Below, in pieces: positions 1-9,699 of a stretch of DNA of 64,000 bases. The notes under the pieces were generated by a model that saw only the letters and a program-made list of their open reading frames with translations, was not told where the DNA came from and did no database searches. The stretch is from positions 124,001-188,000 of the forward strand of contig NZ_BDDS01000005.1 of the NCBI RefSeq assembly GCF_001653135.1, read 5' to 3'. A program made the position numbers and the translations under genes. Positions within the stretch are counted from its first letter, which is position 1. Each line of letters starts with the position of its first letter. This stretch comes from Pseudoalteromonas neustonica. GTDB taxonomy: Bacteria; Pseudomonadota; Gammaproteobacteria; Enterobacterales; Alteromonadaceae.

Positions 1-1126
1 CTTCTGCAAGTACTTTAAATAACCGAATACCCCAAATAGATAAAAACAAAGCAATACTGACCGATATGCTCATTAAAATGAGTGATTGCAGTAAAATGCT
101 GCTAAATAAAGTTTTACGTTTTGCGCCCAGTACGGCTTGCAGTGCTAAGGTTTTATGCTGTGCTAATGCGCGCGAGAAAAACAAGGTACTGACGTTCAGT
201 ACAGCGATGATCAATAGCCCTACTGCACCTGCAAGCATCATTAAACTAAGTTGATCATTATTACCAAGTTCAACTTCGCGATACGGTGTAACAACGGGCT
301 TTACATCAGTTATACCGCCATTATTAAGCCACTGGGATTTAATCGTATCAATTTGAGCTTTTAAGTCGGTTTTTACTTGCTCGTTAGTGACGCTAGGTTT
401 TAATACTGCAATCAGTTTTAAGTTTCTAAAGGTGTTGGTCCACGGGCTTTGCCAGTCATCATTATGGAAAAATCGACGGTCAGAACTGGTTGGATACCAC
501 ACATCAACAGAGCCCGCTTTAATCATGTAGGGTGGGCTGAAATTAGCCGCTACAACCCCCGTTATTATATGCCCATCACCTTCAATCTCACTGGCTGTTT
601 TTAAGGACTTACCAATTACATCAGGGTCACTATTAAAATGTTCTTTCCAGAACTTCTCTGAAATGACCGCGCTATTATCAGCTTCCTCTAAAGTTCCGCC
701 CTTTTTAAAGCCATGTCCGAGTAAAAAAGGAGTATGTAGGAGCTCAAAATATTCACCACCCACATACAGCACATCCTTTTTTGGTTGGCCGTCTAAGTAT
801 AAAAAAACATTTTCAGCGGCATTCATCATAAAAGCTTGTTCAAAGCTTTGGTTGTTTTTAAGCCAATGCACAATTGACTGGTAACTTTGAAAGCCAACCG
901 CATCATAGTCGTCATAGGTTAGGCTTTGCTCAACCACCACCATGCGGGTTTCGTCAAACACATCAAGGGGTTTTAAAAAGTAACTATTAACCAGACTTAG
1001 CACTACAAATAACGTTGCGAGAGTGAGCGCCAAGGTGGCAACAACGGCGGTAACAAACCCCGGTGCGTTCATCAGTGATGCCCACGCCAAGCGCAGTTGA
1101 CTACGTGTTTTAGTTAAACGGCTCAT
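1..1126 (-). CDS. MacB/FtsX-type ABC transporter permease (partial)
   Basis: The reading frame is open from the ATG at 1126 down to the window edge, so only about the first 375 residues are present. Seen: an N-terminal membrane segment at about residues 21-45, a long periplasmic stretch of the MacB core type (motifs such as DVWYPTS and the NSAVIS stretch), then a second membrane segment near residues 287-310 followed by LAQHKTLALQAVLGAKR, the usual FtsX-domain cytoplasmic motif. Such permeases work with an ATPase and a membrane-fusion protein to move lipoproteins, peptides or drugs out through the envelope. The gene starts one base after the ATPase stop codon, so the three genes at 1-3157 form one operon. 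The substrate cannot be read from sequence. Confidence 0.85.
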   Translation of the reverse strand, partial: MSRLTKTRSQLRLAWASLMNAPGFVTAVVATLALTLATLFVVLSLVNSYFLKPLDVFDETRMVVVEQSLTYDDYDAVGFQSYQSIVHWLKNNQSFEQAFMMNAAENVFLYLDGQPKKDVLYVGGEYFELLHTPFLLGHGFKKGGTLEEADNSAVISEKFWKEHFNSDPDVIGKSLKTASEIEGDGHIITGVVAANFSPPYMIKAGSVDVWYPTSSDRRFFHNDDWQSPWTNTFRNLKLIAVLKPSVTNEQVKTDLKAQIDTIKSQWLNNGGITDVKPVVTPYREVELGNNDQLSLMMLAGAVGLLIIAVLNVSTLFFSRALAQHKTLALQAVLGAKRKTLFSSILLQSLILMSISVSIALFLSIWGIRLFKVLAE

Positions 1127-1127
1127 G

Positions 1128-1883
1128 TTAAATTACCTCGGCAGTATTAGCGGGTACAGCGCTGGTATTTTCAGTGTGTGCATCTTGGCGCGCCTGCGAA
1201 TACGAGATAATTTCGCCATCGAGTAATTTTAGCTGAGTTTTTGCACGTCCTGCGTAACGTAAATCATGGGTTACCATACAAATGGTGGTGCCTTTTTGGT
1301 TTAGCGCATCAAGTAAGTCCATCACTGCATCACCATTTTTAGAATCGAGGTTACCGGTTGGCTCATCGACCAATAAAATACTTGGTTTACCGGCAAGGGC
1401 GCGGGCAATGGCAATACGTTGTTGTTGCCCACCAGATAGCTGGTTTGGTTTATGCTGAGCACGATGCCCCATTTCAACTTCATCAAGCGCATGCTTTACC
1501 GCACTTTGAATATCGGCTTGGCTCATAGCTGGTTCTCGATAAGTAAGCGGGAGCGCCACGTTATCAAACACCGAGAGTTCATCTATTAAATTAAAAGACT
1601 GAAAAATAAAGCCAATGTGTAAATTACGTAGCTCTGCTTGTTGGTCCATATCAAGGGTTTTAGTATCGACGTTTTTAATTAAATATTGCCCTTCGGTAGG
1701 GCTGTCGAGTAAGCCAAGTAAAGACAGTAGCGTTGATTTACCACACCCTGATGGACCACTAATGCAGATGTAATCGCCTTGCGTTATAGCAAGGTCAATA
1801 TTCTTTAAAGCGTAGGTTTCAACACTTTGGCTGCGGTAAACCTTGGCGATATTTTTTAATGAGATAAGCGTATTTGCGTTCAT
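1128..1883 (-). CDS. ABC transporter ATP-binding protein (LolD/MacB type)
   Basis: This is the nucleotide-binding subunit of the exporter, about 251 residues. Seen: Walker A GPSGCGKST at residues 43-51, Q-loop near 95 (GFIFQSFNLI), signature LSGGQQQR at 149-156, Walker B ILLVDEP at 169-175 and a switch His in MVTHDLRYA. The ATG at 1883 is preferred over an upstream one at 1925. It overlaps the TGA of the fusion-protein gene as ATGA, and an AGGAAAG ribosome site lies just upstream. The gene order fusion protein, ATPase, permease matches MacA/MacB-like exporters in which the ATPase is a separate polypeptide. Confidence 0.93.
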   Translation of the reverse strand: MNANTLISLKNIAKVYRSQSVETYALKNIDLAITQGDYICISGPSGCGKSTLLSLLGLLDSPTEGQYLIKNVDTKTLDMDQQAELRNLHIGFIFQSFNLIDELSVFDNVALPLTYREPAMSQADIQSAVKHALDEVEMGHRAQHKPNQLSGGQQQRIAIARALAGKPSILLVDEPTGNLDSKNGDAVMDLLDALNQKGTTICMVTHDLRYAGRAKTQLKLLDGEIISYSQARQDAHTENTSAVPANTAEVI

Positions 1884-3157
1884 AAACTTTCCTGTTCTAT
1901 TTTTATAGTTGCCAAATGCTGCCATTTAGAGAGATCTGAAATGATCAGCTGTTCACCCACTTTTGCGCCGCTTAAAAGTTGAATTTTGTTATCACTGAGT
2001 GTACCAAATTCAATTTTAGTTGGGTGGGCTAAATGAGTGGTGGGGTTGAGCTTAAAAAGCATGGCATTGCTATTTGCTTGTGCTTTTATGGGTAAATTAA
2101 TGGTCAGAGCGTTCGGTATGATGTGACTTATTACATAGCCTTCAATGCTTAAGTCGGGGCGAGCGTTAGCTGGCAGCGTACCTGTTAAATCAAGCTCAAT
2201 CATTACACGGCCGTCACTGACGATAGGGTCAATACGAGTGACTTTAGCCAATACTTCGCTACTTTCACCTGCGCTAAATGTATTTACTTTAGCGGGCATA
2301 TTTAACGCTATTTTTTCAGCTTCACTTTGTTGAATACTCAATTCAGCCTTAAGGACTGCATCAGAGCCAACGACGGCAAGCCGTGTGCCCGGCGTGAGAT
2401 TTTGACCAAGCTCTACATTAAGTGCTTGCAGCATGCCATCAATCCCTGCGGTTATTTGTAAATCATTAAAAGCTTGTTGTTGTACTTGGTAATTTAGTTC
2501 AAATTGGCTCAATAGCTCTTGCTGAATTTTGCTGCGTTCATGGTGCATATCGGCTAATTGGGCTAAGCGCTGTTTTTCAATATCTACACGTTGTTCTAGC
2601 TGTTTAACGGTTAATAAACTGCGTTTGTAATCAAGGCTAGAGACAATACCTTGCTCGATCAATTTACTTTCGGCCTCTGCACGCAGCTGGGCACTTTCAA
2701 GATCGCTTTTTAAAATAGTCAGGTTTGCTTCGCGCTCTAGCAGTTGACTTTTTTGATTGATTATTTGTTCGTTAACGCTGGCTTTTTGCCTCGCTAACTC
2801 TAACCGTGCGACTGATAAACGCTGCGCTTGAAGTGGATTTACGAGGCTTAAAATAACCGTGTCTTTACTAACTCGCGTGCCAGGGTAAACATGAATTGCT
2901 TCGACCATGGCGGTATCAGTATTGGTTAAGTAACGCTGGTGCTTTGATTTTAAGCGGCCAAACCCACGAATTTTTACCACAAAGTCAGCTTGGGTTACGC
3001 TGACAATTTGCAGCTGACTGGCCGCTAATGAATGAGGAGCAAGCCACTGCTGTAAAGCAAAAGCAATTAATCCGCAGCCAATAATCAATAAACCAATAAT
3101 GAGCTTTTTACGCGACGTTGGTTTATTACTTCGCGCTAAGGTGCTGTCTATATCCAT
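1880..3157 (-). CDS. HlyD/MacA-type periplasmic membrane-fusion protein
   Basis: The protein has 425 residues and one N-terminal membrane anchor at about 18-38 (KLIIGLLIIGCGLIAFALQQ). After it come a split lipoyl/barrel region (about 60-110 and 235-260) and a long alpha-helical hairpin (about 115-225) rich in Gln, Glu and Leu. This is the layout of membrane-fusion proteins that link an inner-membrane ABC transporter to an outer-membrane channel. It is the first gene of the operon and overlaps the ATPase start by 4 bases. No outer-membrane TolC-like gene is in the window, so the channel is probably a shared one elsewhere. The substrate is unknown. Confidence 0.9.
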   Translation of the reverse strand: MDIDSTLARSNKPTSRKKLIIGLLIIGCGLIAFALQQWLAPHSLAASQLQIVSVTQADFVVKIRGFGRLKSKHQRYLTNTDTAMVEAIHVYPGTRVSKDTVILSLVNPLQAQRLSVARLELARQKASVNEQIINQKSQLLEREANLTILKSDLESAQLRAEAESKLIEQGIVSSLDYKRSLLTVKQLEQRVDIEKQRLAQLADMHHERSKIQQELLSQFELNYQVQQQAFNDLQITAGIDGMLQALNVELGQNLTPGTRLAVVGSDAVLKAELSIQQSEAEKIALNMPAKVNTFSAGESSEVLAKVTRIDPIVSDGRVMIELDLTGTLPANARPDLSIEGYVISHIIPNALTINLPIKAQANSNAMLFKLNPTTHLAHPTKIEFGTLSDNKIQLLSGAKVGEQLIISDLSKWQHLATIKIEQESL

Positions 3158-3495
3158 GGTATGTGTTATTCGTTATCAAAAATAATTAACCAGATAAAGC
3201 CAGTTTTATGCCAAAGGTTAACTTATTGAAAATAAATAAATTAAATATTTATGGATGCATGGGTTTTCCCATCGATGGGAATATGAATTTAAAAATGGGA
3301 GTAAAGTGATTTTTAAATATTGATGTGGTCGCGGCCTTATTCAGCCCTCAAAATTAATCTTTCCAAAATGGCTGTTGTTTTGTTCTTTTTGGGCTTTTTG
3401 TTCATTTAATTTATTTGTCTTTTCAGGTACATAACGTTATTTTTTATTGCTGTCCTCGTATTTCCTTCTGCCTGTAAATCAATAAGTGATCAAAA
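3158..3495. promoter_or_regulatory. Divergent intergenic region with a perfect 16-bp palindrome
   Basis: This stretch separates the minus-strand exporter operon from the plus-strand chemoreceptor and must hold both promoters. It is AT-rich. The one clear element is the palindrome TTCCCATCGATGGGAA at 3266-3281, about 110 bases upstream of the exporter start, a possible operator for a dimeric regulator. No regulator gene adjoins it. No other feature was seen. Confidence 0.4.
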
Positions 3496-5142
3496 ATGAG
3501 TCAATTAATAAATAACCTTAGCTTTAGGGTTAAATTTGCTATTCCTGTGGTTGTTGCCCTAGTTATATTTTCTGTGTTGTCAGGGTATGTTCTTTATACA
3601 TTTAAAGAGCAGGCACGTCTTAATAGCTTTATAAGTTTAGAAGTGCGCACTGTACTTGATGATCTAGAAGATGGTTATCGCGATCTATTCCAAGTAAAAA
3701 CCGCTGGCTTAAGCATGGTGTTAGGCCAAGGTGATAAGCAAAACTATTTAATTCAGCAAGACGAGTATAGAAGCAATATAGCGCGTGTAGATGCTCGTCT
3801 TTCAAGTCCATTAAAGTTGGTTGATTCAGGTTACATCGATGCGATAAATGCACAGCGAATCGATAATATAAAAGCCGATGTAGTTATTTGGTCTCGTTAT
3901 TATCAAGGGTTATTTAGTGATCATGCTTTAGCAGCAAGTTATTTAGCTGAACATAAACAAGATATGGAAACGGTGCTTGGCCGCATTCGCAAAAACGTTA
4001 CTACCATGCGTGATGAAATAGACGCTAAACTTTCAAATTCACTCATTGAGATTGACGAGCAACAAACCTCGGCAAGTTATGCACTGCAATTTGGCATGTT
4101 ATTAAGTTTTGTATTATCGATTGCTGCTACGTGGTTGTTATCAGGCGTTATTTTAGCGCCATTAAAGCAAATGCAACTCGCACTTGAAAACATAGCTTGC
4201 GGGCAAGGTGATTTAACCCAGCGTTTAAATATTGAATCGCAAGATGAAATGGGTTCATTAGCGCGTTCATTTAATACTTTTATAAGTAAAATTCATAACA
4301 CGGTACTTGCAGTTGTTGGTTCGGCTGAGCAGGTACGCACTGAAACGGCAAACTTACGTACTATTACAGCCAGTGTGCTAAACGAAGCCAGTAATCAGCA
4401 AGTTGAAAGTGAGCAGGTGGCTGCGGCGGTTAATGAAATGAGTACCACCAGCGATAATGTTAGCCATAATGCTAACGATGCAGCTAGCGCTACAAGTAAC
4501 GCAAATAACGATGCAAACGTGGCAAAAGCGACTATCGAAGAAACTATCTCGTTAATTAATCAACTTGTAACCGACATTTCAGCATCAAGTGATGTAATAA
4601 ACACCCTAGAGCAAGATGTGATGAACATTGCCACTGTGCTTGATGTTATTCGCGGGATTGCCGATCAAACAAATTTACTCGCACTAAATGCAGCCATTGA
4701 AGCCGCTAGAGCCGGTGAGCAAGGACGTGGTTTTGCTGTGGTTGCTGATGAAGTGCGCTCGTTAGCGAGTCGTACACAAGACAGCACTGGTGAAATTAAT
4801 GCCATGATTGAAAAGCTTCAGCAAGGGACTAATCAGGCCGTTAGTGCAATGCAAGCGAGCACTAAAAGCGGGCAGCAAACTATTGAGCACTCTCGCGGGG
4901 CGGCGCAATCGGTGCAGCGCATTAATGATGCCGTCACCATCATTAATGATATGAACATGCAAATAGCTACAGCGGCGACGCAGCAAAGCCAAGTGAGTGA
5001 AGACGTGAATATCAATGTGCAGCGCATCGCTACATCAAGCGGTAATATGCTCGAAAAAGTAGATCATGCTGAACGTGCATGCCAAGCATTGGCGCAGCAG
5101 TGTCAACAGCTAGACAACTTAGTAAGCAACTTCAAAGTATAA
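3496..5142 (+). CDS. Methyl-accepting chemotaxis protein
   Basis: A transmembrane chemoreceptor of 548 residues that signals to CheA/CheW. Seen: membrane segment 1 at about 14-36, a periplasmic helical sensor of about 160 residues, membrane segment 2 at about 197-220, a HAMP domain to about 272 ([20 protein letters not shown]), and a cytoplasmic signalling domain. The conserved hairpin tip starts near residue 384 ([16 protein letters not shown]) and continues through [18 protein letters not shown]. The ligand is not identifiable. The gene is monocistronic, with its own upstream region and a hairpin just after the stop. Confidence 0.95.
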   Translation: MSQLINNLSFRVKFAIPVVVALVIFSVLSGYVLYTFKEQARLNSFISLEVRTVLDDLEDGYRDLFQVKTAGLSMVLGQGDKQNYLIQQDEYRSNIARVDARLSSPLKLVDSGYIDAINAQRIDNIKADVVIWSRYYQGLFSDHALAASYLAEHKQDMETVLGRIRKNVTTMRDEIDAKLSNSLIEIDEQQTSASYALQFGMLLSFVLSIAATWLLSGVILAPLKQMQLALENIACGQGDLTQRLNIESQDEMGSLARSFNTFISKIHNTVLAVVGSAEQVRTETANLRTITASVLNEASNQQVESEQVAAAVNEMSTTSDNVSHNANDAASATSNANNDANVAKATIEETISLINQLVTDISASSDVINTLEQDVMNIATVLDVIRGIADQTNLLALNAAIEAARAGEQGRGFAVVADEVRSLASRTQDSTGEINAMIEKLQQGTNQAVSAMQASTKSGQQTIEHSRGAAQSVQRINDAVTIINDMNMQIATAATQQSQVSEDVNINVQRIATSSGNMLEKVDHAERACQALAQQCQQLDNLVSNFKV

Positions 5143-5148
5143 GTAATG

Positions 5149-5175
5149 AAGGGGCTTGAGTATATGCTGCCCCTT
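5149..5175 (+). terminator. Hairpin after the chemoreceptor gene
   Basis: Inverted repeat AAGGGGC / GCCCCTT directly after the stop of the chemoreceptor gene. The stem is GC-rich but only a short T-poor tail follows, so it is a possible rather than a clear intrinsic terminator. Confidence 0.45.
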
Positions 5176-5419
5176 AATCCGCTTAAATTAGCTAATCCCC
5201 GTTAAATAATAGATGACTATCAATGAGTTATTGCTCGTTCTTTTTGTGCATATTGTGCGTGGTTTTTATGCGCTAAATGCATTTTAAACAGATCAATGCA
5301 GCTTAACTTCTAAACATTTCGTTAATCTCACGTTAACACTATGCTCGAAGTTAGATGGCAGTGTGCAGTAGCTCATCTTAATGACAACAAAACTAAAATA
5401 ATTGGTGTGGAGTAAAACA

Positions 5420-6661
5420 ATGAAAGCAAGTAATACACAACTGGCGTTAGCTGTTGCAGCAGCGTTAGCAAGTACCTCTGTGTTGGCCGACAACGATACA
5501 CAAAAACTACAGCAGCAATTGGATGAGCTACAAAAAGAAGTCGACTCAATGAAAGGCAACAAAGCATTTGACCTTGAGTTTGGTGGCCGCGTTCAGCTTG
5601 ATTACAATTACTTTAATGGTGCATATAACGCAAATAATGACGGTGATGCTGGCAGTGATTTTTTCCCGCGCCGTATTCGTACGTACGTGGAAAGTGAGCA
5701 CGGTAATTGGGATCACAAATTATTGCTTGAGTTTGGCGAGGGCACAGCTGAAATCGTGATGGCGCGTGTGCGTTATGCATTCGATAACGGCCTAAAAGTG
5801 AAGGTGGGTAAAATCCGTGAAGATATGTCGCTTAATGCGTTAACGAGTTCTAAGCATATCAACACGATTGAGCGTAGTACCTTAGCAAATACTTTCTCAC
5901 CGTTTTTCCGTTGGGGTGTATCGGCTTATCAATATTTTAAAGACAGTGGCGTGCGTTATGCCGTTGGTGTGTATAAAAACGATGCATTTGGTGCATCAGG
6001 CCATGATGAAGATGATAACTTAACACTTGCCGCAACAGGGCGTTTAACGTGGTCGAGCGCGTCGCCGGGCGATGTTATTCACCTAGGTGCGTGGCATTCA
6101 TATCGTGATATGGGTGGTAATGAATTAGGGGCGCGTTTTGCCCGTGGTGAAATTCGCGAAACCAATGTGCGCTTGGTGGATTACGCTGTTGGTGGTGATG
6201 CTGTCGCATTAGATAGTTTATCGCAAACAGGTCTTGAGTTTGCTTTTCAAGCTGACTCACTCACTCTTGAGGCGGAATACGCCAGTCGTTCACTTGATGC
6301 CGTAAATAGCGCCGACGCCCTTGATGGTGAGCGCTTTGATGGTTTTCATGTATCAGCCAGTTACTTTCTAGGGGGCGAGCAGCGCCAGTACAAAGCGGGT
6401 TCTGCGTTATTTGTACAGCCTAAAGGCGTTAAAGACGCATGGGAACTTGTTGCTCGTGTATCGCAAATGGACGCAACAAGCAGTACGCAAGGCACTGAAG
6501 TAACAACTTACACATTAGGCACTTCTTACTACATTAGCAGCGATATTAAATTTATGGGTAACCTTATTTACAGCGATGTAGAAGGCCCAGGAACAATTGC
6601 GCTTGTAGGTGATGAAGATTCGGGTATGGGCTTTAGCGCACGTATGCAGTACTTATTTTAA
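5420..6661 (+). CDS. Phosphate-selective porin O/P-type outer-membrane porin
   Basis: An outer-membrane porin of about 413 residues. The ATG at 5420 is chosen over the GTG at 5402 because GGAG lies 8 bases upstream and the protein then starts with a clean signal peptide (cleavage after SVLA). A short coiled coil follows (QKLQQQLDELQKEVDSM), then beta-barrel sequence that starts with FDLEFGGRVQLDYNYF and ends in an aromatic residue (MQYLF), the usual signal for barrel insertion. It is the first gene of the operon with tctCBA, only 13 bases before tctC. It probably brings the transporter's substrate across the outer membrane; this role is inferred from position. Confidence 0.85.
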   Translation: MKASNTQLALAVAAALASTSVLADNDTQKLQQQLDELQKEVDSMKGNKAFDLEFGGRVQLDYNYFNGAYNANNDGDAGSDFFPRRIRTYVESEHGNWDHKLLLEFGEGTAEIVMARVRYAFDNGLKVKVGKIREDMSLNALTSSKHINTIERSTLANTFSPFFRWGVSAYQYFKDSGVRYAVGVYKNDAFGASGHDEDDNLTLAATGRLTWSSASPGDVIHLGAWHSYRDMGGNELGARFARGEIRETNVRLVDYAVGGDAVALDSLSQTGLEFAFQADSLTLEAEYASRSLDAVNSADALDGERFDGFHVSASYFLGGEQRQYKAGSALFVQPKGVKDAWELVARVSQMDATSSTQGTEVTTYTLGTSYYISSDIKFMGNLIYSDVEGPGTIALVGDEDSGMGFSARMQYLF

Positions 6662-6674
6662 GAGGTAGCGGAAC

Positions 6675-7655
6675 ATGAATTTATTCAAATCATTTAAATC
6701 AGTTAAAACGACGGTGCTTGCAGCATCGCTCATATTAAGCAGTCCATTTGCACTGGCCGATATTCACTTTTTAGTACCCGGTGGTCCTGGCGGCGGTTGG
6801 GATACAACAGCACGTGGTGTAGGCGAAGGCTTAGTAAAAGCAGGTATTGAAGATAATGCCTCTTTTCAAAATATGTCGGGTGGCGGTGGTGGCCGTGCAA
6901 TCGCATATTTGATTGAGTCAGGGACTAAAAAAGGCGATATTTTAATGGTTAACTCAACACCTATCGTGTTGCGTGCATTAACGGGTAAAATTCCGTATAG
7001 CTATCGCGATCTAACGCCTGTTGCCAGCATGATCGCCGATTATGGTGCATTTGTTGTACGTAATGATTCGCCATTTAAAACGTGGCAAGATGTGATCGCC
7101 TCAATGAAAAAAGACCCAAGCTCGGTAAAGGTAGCCGGTGGCTCGGCGCGTGGCAGCATGGATCACTTAGTTGCAGCGCAAGCGGTTAAAGCCGCAGGCC
7201 TTGATGGGCGCAGGTTACGTTATATTCCTTATGATGCAGGCGGTAAAGCAAAAGCTGGTTTACTATCTGGCGAAGTTAACTTGCTTTCAACGGGTCTAAG
7301 CGAAGCGTTAGAAGTGGCTAATGGCGGTCAAGCACGTATTTTAGCTGTGACCTCAGGGGATGCACTACCTGATTACCCTGAAATCCCAACACTTAAATCA
7401 CTAGGTTATGACATGGAATTTGTGAATTGGCGTGGCTTTTTTGCAGCTCCCGATTTACCAGCCGACAAACTGGCAGAATACACTGAAAAATTACGTAAGC
7501 TACAAACAACACCTGAGTGGGAAGTGGTCCGTGCGCGTAATGGTTGGTTAAACCTGTTTCAAGAAAAAGATCAATTCATTAAGTCACTCGAAGCACAAGA
7601 AGCACAGCTCAAAGTCGTGATGGAAGAGCTTGGTTTTATTCGCACATTACGTTAA
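6675..7655 (+). CDS. tctC: Tripartite tricarboxylate transporter, periplasmic binding protein
   Basis: Substrate-binding protein of the tripartite tricarboxylate transporter (TTT) family, 326 residues. A signal peptide of about 28 residues ends SPFALA, followed by IHFLVPGGPGGGWDTTARG, the diagnostic TctC motif. It would hand a carboxylate to the TctA/TctB membrane pair, driven by an ion gradient. An AGG ribosome site lies before the ATG, and tctB follows after 11 bases. The family handles citrate, tartrate, terephthalate and other carboxylates, so the ligand cannot be fixed from sequence. Confidence 0.95.
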   Translation: MNLFKSFKSVKTTVLAASLILSSPFALADIHFLVPGGPGGGWDTTARGVGEGLVKAGIEDNASFQNMSGGGGGRAIAYLIESGTKKGDILMVNSTPIVLRALTGKIPYSYRDLTPVASMIADYGAFVVRNDSPFKTWQDVIASMKKDPSSVKVAGGSARGSMDHLVAAQAVKAAGLDGRRLRYIPYDAGGKAKAGLLSGEVNLLSTGLSEALEVANGGQARILAVTSGDALPDYPEIPTLKSLGYDMEFVNWRGFFAAPDLPADKLAEYTEKLRKLQTTPEWEVVRARNGWLNLFQEKDQFIKSLEAQEAQLKVVMEELGFIRTLR

Positions 7656-7666
7656 TCGAGGCGCCA

Positions 7667-8137
7667 ATGTTGAACCGCGAATTACTAGGGCCAAGTTTAT
7701 TCTTGGCGCTATTTACCCTATACGCCATTATTGCATGGCAAATTCCGTTACTCCCATTTGAAGAGTATGAAACAGTGACCTCAGCCACCTTACCTAAGGT
7801 GTATGCGGCATTTGGTATTATTGTGTGTTTACTGTCGATAGCAGCAACCTTGCTAAAGCCAAAAGAGCAACCAAGTGATGAGCAGCAAACACTTGAAAAA
7901 TCGAATGTACTGCGCACAGTGGCATTGCTAATTTTAATGGTGTTATACAGCGCTATGCTAGAGCCAATTGGTTTTTTACTCTCAACCAGTGCGTTTTTGT
8001 TAATAGGCTTTTTTGTGATGGGCGAGCGCCGTAAAGCAGTTTTATTACTGGCCTCAATTCCTGTTGCTGTGGTGTTTTGGTTTTTAATGACCCAAGTGCT
8101 GGGCATTTATTTGGTTCCTGGCAACCTGTGGAGTTAA
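7667..8137 (+). CDS. tctB: Tripartite tricarboxylate transporter, small membrane subunit
   Basis: The protein has 156 residues with about four membrane segments: residues 7-24, a second near 45-62, and two closely spaced C-terminal ones at about 85-150. This is the size and pattern of TctB, the poorly conserved small subunit of TTT systems. It sits between tctC and tctA, 3 bases before tctA, as in classical tctCBA operons. Identification leans on position and topology more than on motifs. Confidence 0.9.
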   Translation: MLNRELLGPSLFLALFTLYAIIAWQIPLLPFEEYETVTSATLPKVYAAFGIIVCLLSIAATLLKPKEQPSDEQQTLEKSNVLRTVALLILMVLYSAMLEPIGFLLSTSAFLLIGFFVMGERRKAVLLLASIPVAVVFWFLMTQVLGIYLVPGNLWS

Positions 8138-8140
8138 GTT

Positions 8141-9685
8141 ATGTTTGATGGAATTATGCTGGGCTTGTCGACCGTACTCGACTGGAACAACTTACTTTAT
8201 GTGATCATAGGGTGTTTTGTTGGTACTTTTATCGGCATGTTGCCGGGCTTGGGCCCTATTACCGCTATTGCATTGATGATCCCCATTACTTACAGCATTG
8301 GTGCTGATTCGGGTATGATTTTAATGGCTGGAGTGTATTACGGCGCAATATTTGGCGGTTCAACCTCGTCTATTTTAATAAATGCACCAGGGGTTGCTGG
8401 GACCGTAGCGTCTTCCTTTGATGGCTACCCACTTGCAAAGCAAGGCCACGCTGGTAAAGCATTGGCAATTGCTGCTTATTCCTCCTTTATTGGTGGCACA
8501 ATTGGCGCAATATTATTAATGGTGGCCGCGCCGCTGTTGGCAAAAGTGTCGCTGAGCTTTCAATCTCCCGATTATGTCGTGCTGATGTTTTTAGGTTTAA
8601 CAGCAATCGCAGCATTTTCAAATAAAGGGCAATTTTTAAAAGCCATGATGATGACCGTATTTGGTCTTATGTTGGCAACAGTCGGTATTGATCCGTCCTC
8701 AGGTACTGAGCGCTTTACTTTAGGCCAAGCTGATTTACTTGATGGTATTAGTTTTTTATTGGTGGCTATGGCAACTTTTGCTCTGGCTGAAGCACTTATT
8801 AATGTTACACGTCCGGAGAAAAAAGACGTTAAGGGCATTAATGATTCAGACACACCACAAATAGGCTCAACCAAATTAACTAAAGAAGAAATTAAAGATA
8901 TAGCCCCTGTTATTGGTCGCTCGTCTATTCTTGGTTTTATTGTAGGTGTATTACCGGGCGCAGGTGCAACGATTGCCAGCTTTATGGCTTATGCAACTGA
9001 GCGAAACTTAGCGCCTAAAGGCCTAAAAGAGAAATTTGGTAAAGGGTCATTGCGCGGTTTAGCAGCGCCAGAGTCTGCCAATAATGCAGCATGTACGGGA
9101 TCATTTGTACCATTACTGACATTAGGCATCCCAGGTTCAGGTACAACTGCGATTATGCTCGGTGCATTAATTGCCTACGGTATTCAACCGGGCCCTATGT
9201 TAATGCAAGAAAACCCTAGCGTGTTTTGGGCGGTGATTGTAAGCATGTACTTTGGCAATATTGTGCTACTTATTTTGAACTTGCCGTTAATCCCGTATTT
9301 TGCAAAAGTACTGGCAATGCCAAAGTCTGTTTTGACTGTGATGATTTTGTTCTTTAGCTTAATTGGCGTGTATCTCGTCTCCTTTAATACTTTTGATTTA
9401 TTTATGATGGTGGGCTTTGCTATTGTCGCTTTAGTCTTGCGGTTACTGGCTTTCCCAATGGCACCATTACTACTAGGCTTTATTTTAGGTGACATGATTG
9501 AGCGTAATTTCCGCCGCTCTATGATGATTTCTGACGGCTCGTTAAGCTTTTTGTGGGAGCGCCCGCTGACATTGAGTATTTTTGTTATTTCAATATTAGT
9601 GTTGTTATTCCCATTAAAAGACTTTATAACCCAGCGTCGTGCAGATAAAGCCGCGCTTAAAGTGAAATCAGAGCATGCATCGTGA
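8141..9685 (+). CDS. tctA: Tripartite tricarboxylate transporter, large membrane subunit
   Basis: The translocating subunit of the TTT system: 514 residues, about eleven or twelve hydrophobic segments. Seen: the conserved N-terminal motif GTFIGMLPGLGPITAIALMI at about residues 29-48, GGSTSSILINAPG near 70, and a second internal motif GFIVGVLPGAGATIASFMAY, reflecting the family's duplicated halves. It is followed after 14 bases by the sensor kinase gene, so transporter and regulator are probably co-transcribed. Confidence 0.96.
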   Translation: MFDGIMLGLSTVLDWNNLLYVIIGCFVGTFIGMLPGLGPITAIALMIPITYSIGADSGMILMAGVYYGAIFGGSTSSILINAPGVAGTVASSFDGYPLAKQGHAGKALAIAAYSSFIGGTIGAILLMVAAPLLAKVSLSFQSPDYVVLMFLGLTAIAAFSNKGQFLKAMMMTVFGLMLATVGIDPSSGTERFTLGQADLLDGISFLLVAMATFALAEALINVTRPEKKDVKGINDSDTPQIGSTKLTKEEIKDIAPVIGRSSILGFIVGVLPGAGATIASFMAYATERNLAPKGLKEKFGKGSLRGLAAPESANNAACTGSFVPLLTLGIPGSGTTAIMLGALIAYGIQPGPMLMQENPSVFWAVIVSMYFGNIVLLILNLPLIPYFAKVLAMPKSVLTVMILFFSLIGVYLVSFNTFDLFMMVGFAIVALVLRLLAFPMAPLLLGFILGDMIERNFRRSMMISDGSLSFLWERPLTLSIFVISILVLLFPLKDFITQRRADKAALKVKSEHAS

Positions 9686-9699
9686 GGTAGGCTGAGGTA

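Noticed and set aside
7636..8106. Long minus-strand frame opposite tctB
   Set aside because: It is a shadow of tctB, which fits the operon and has membrane-protein composition.
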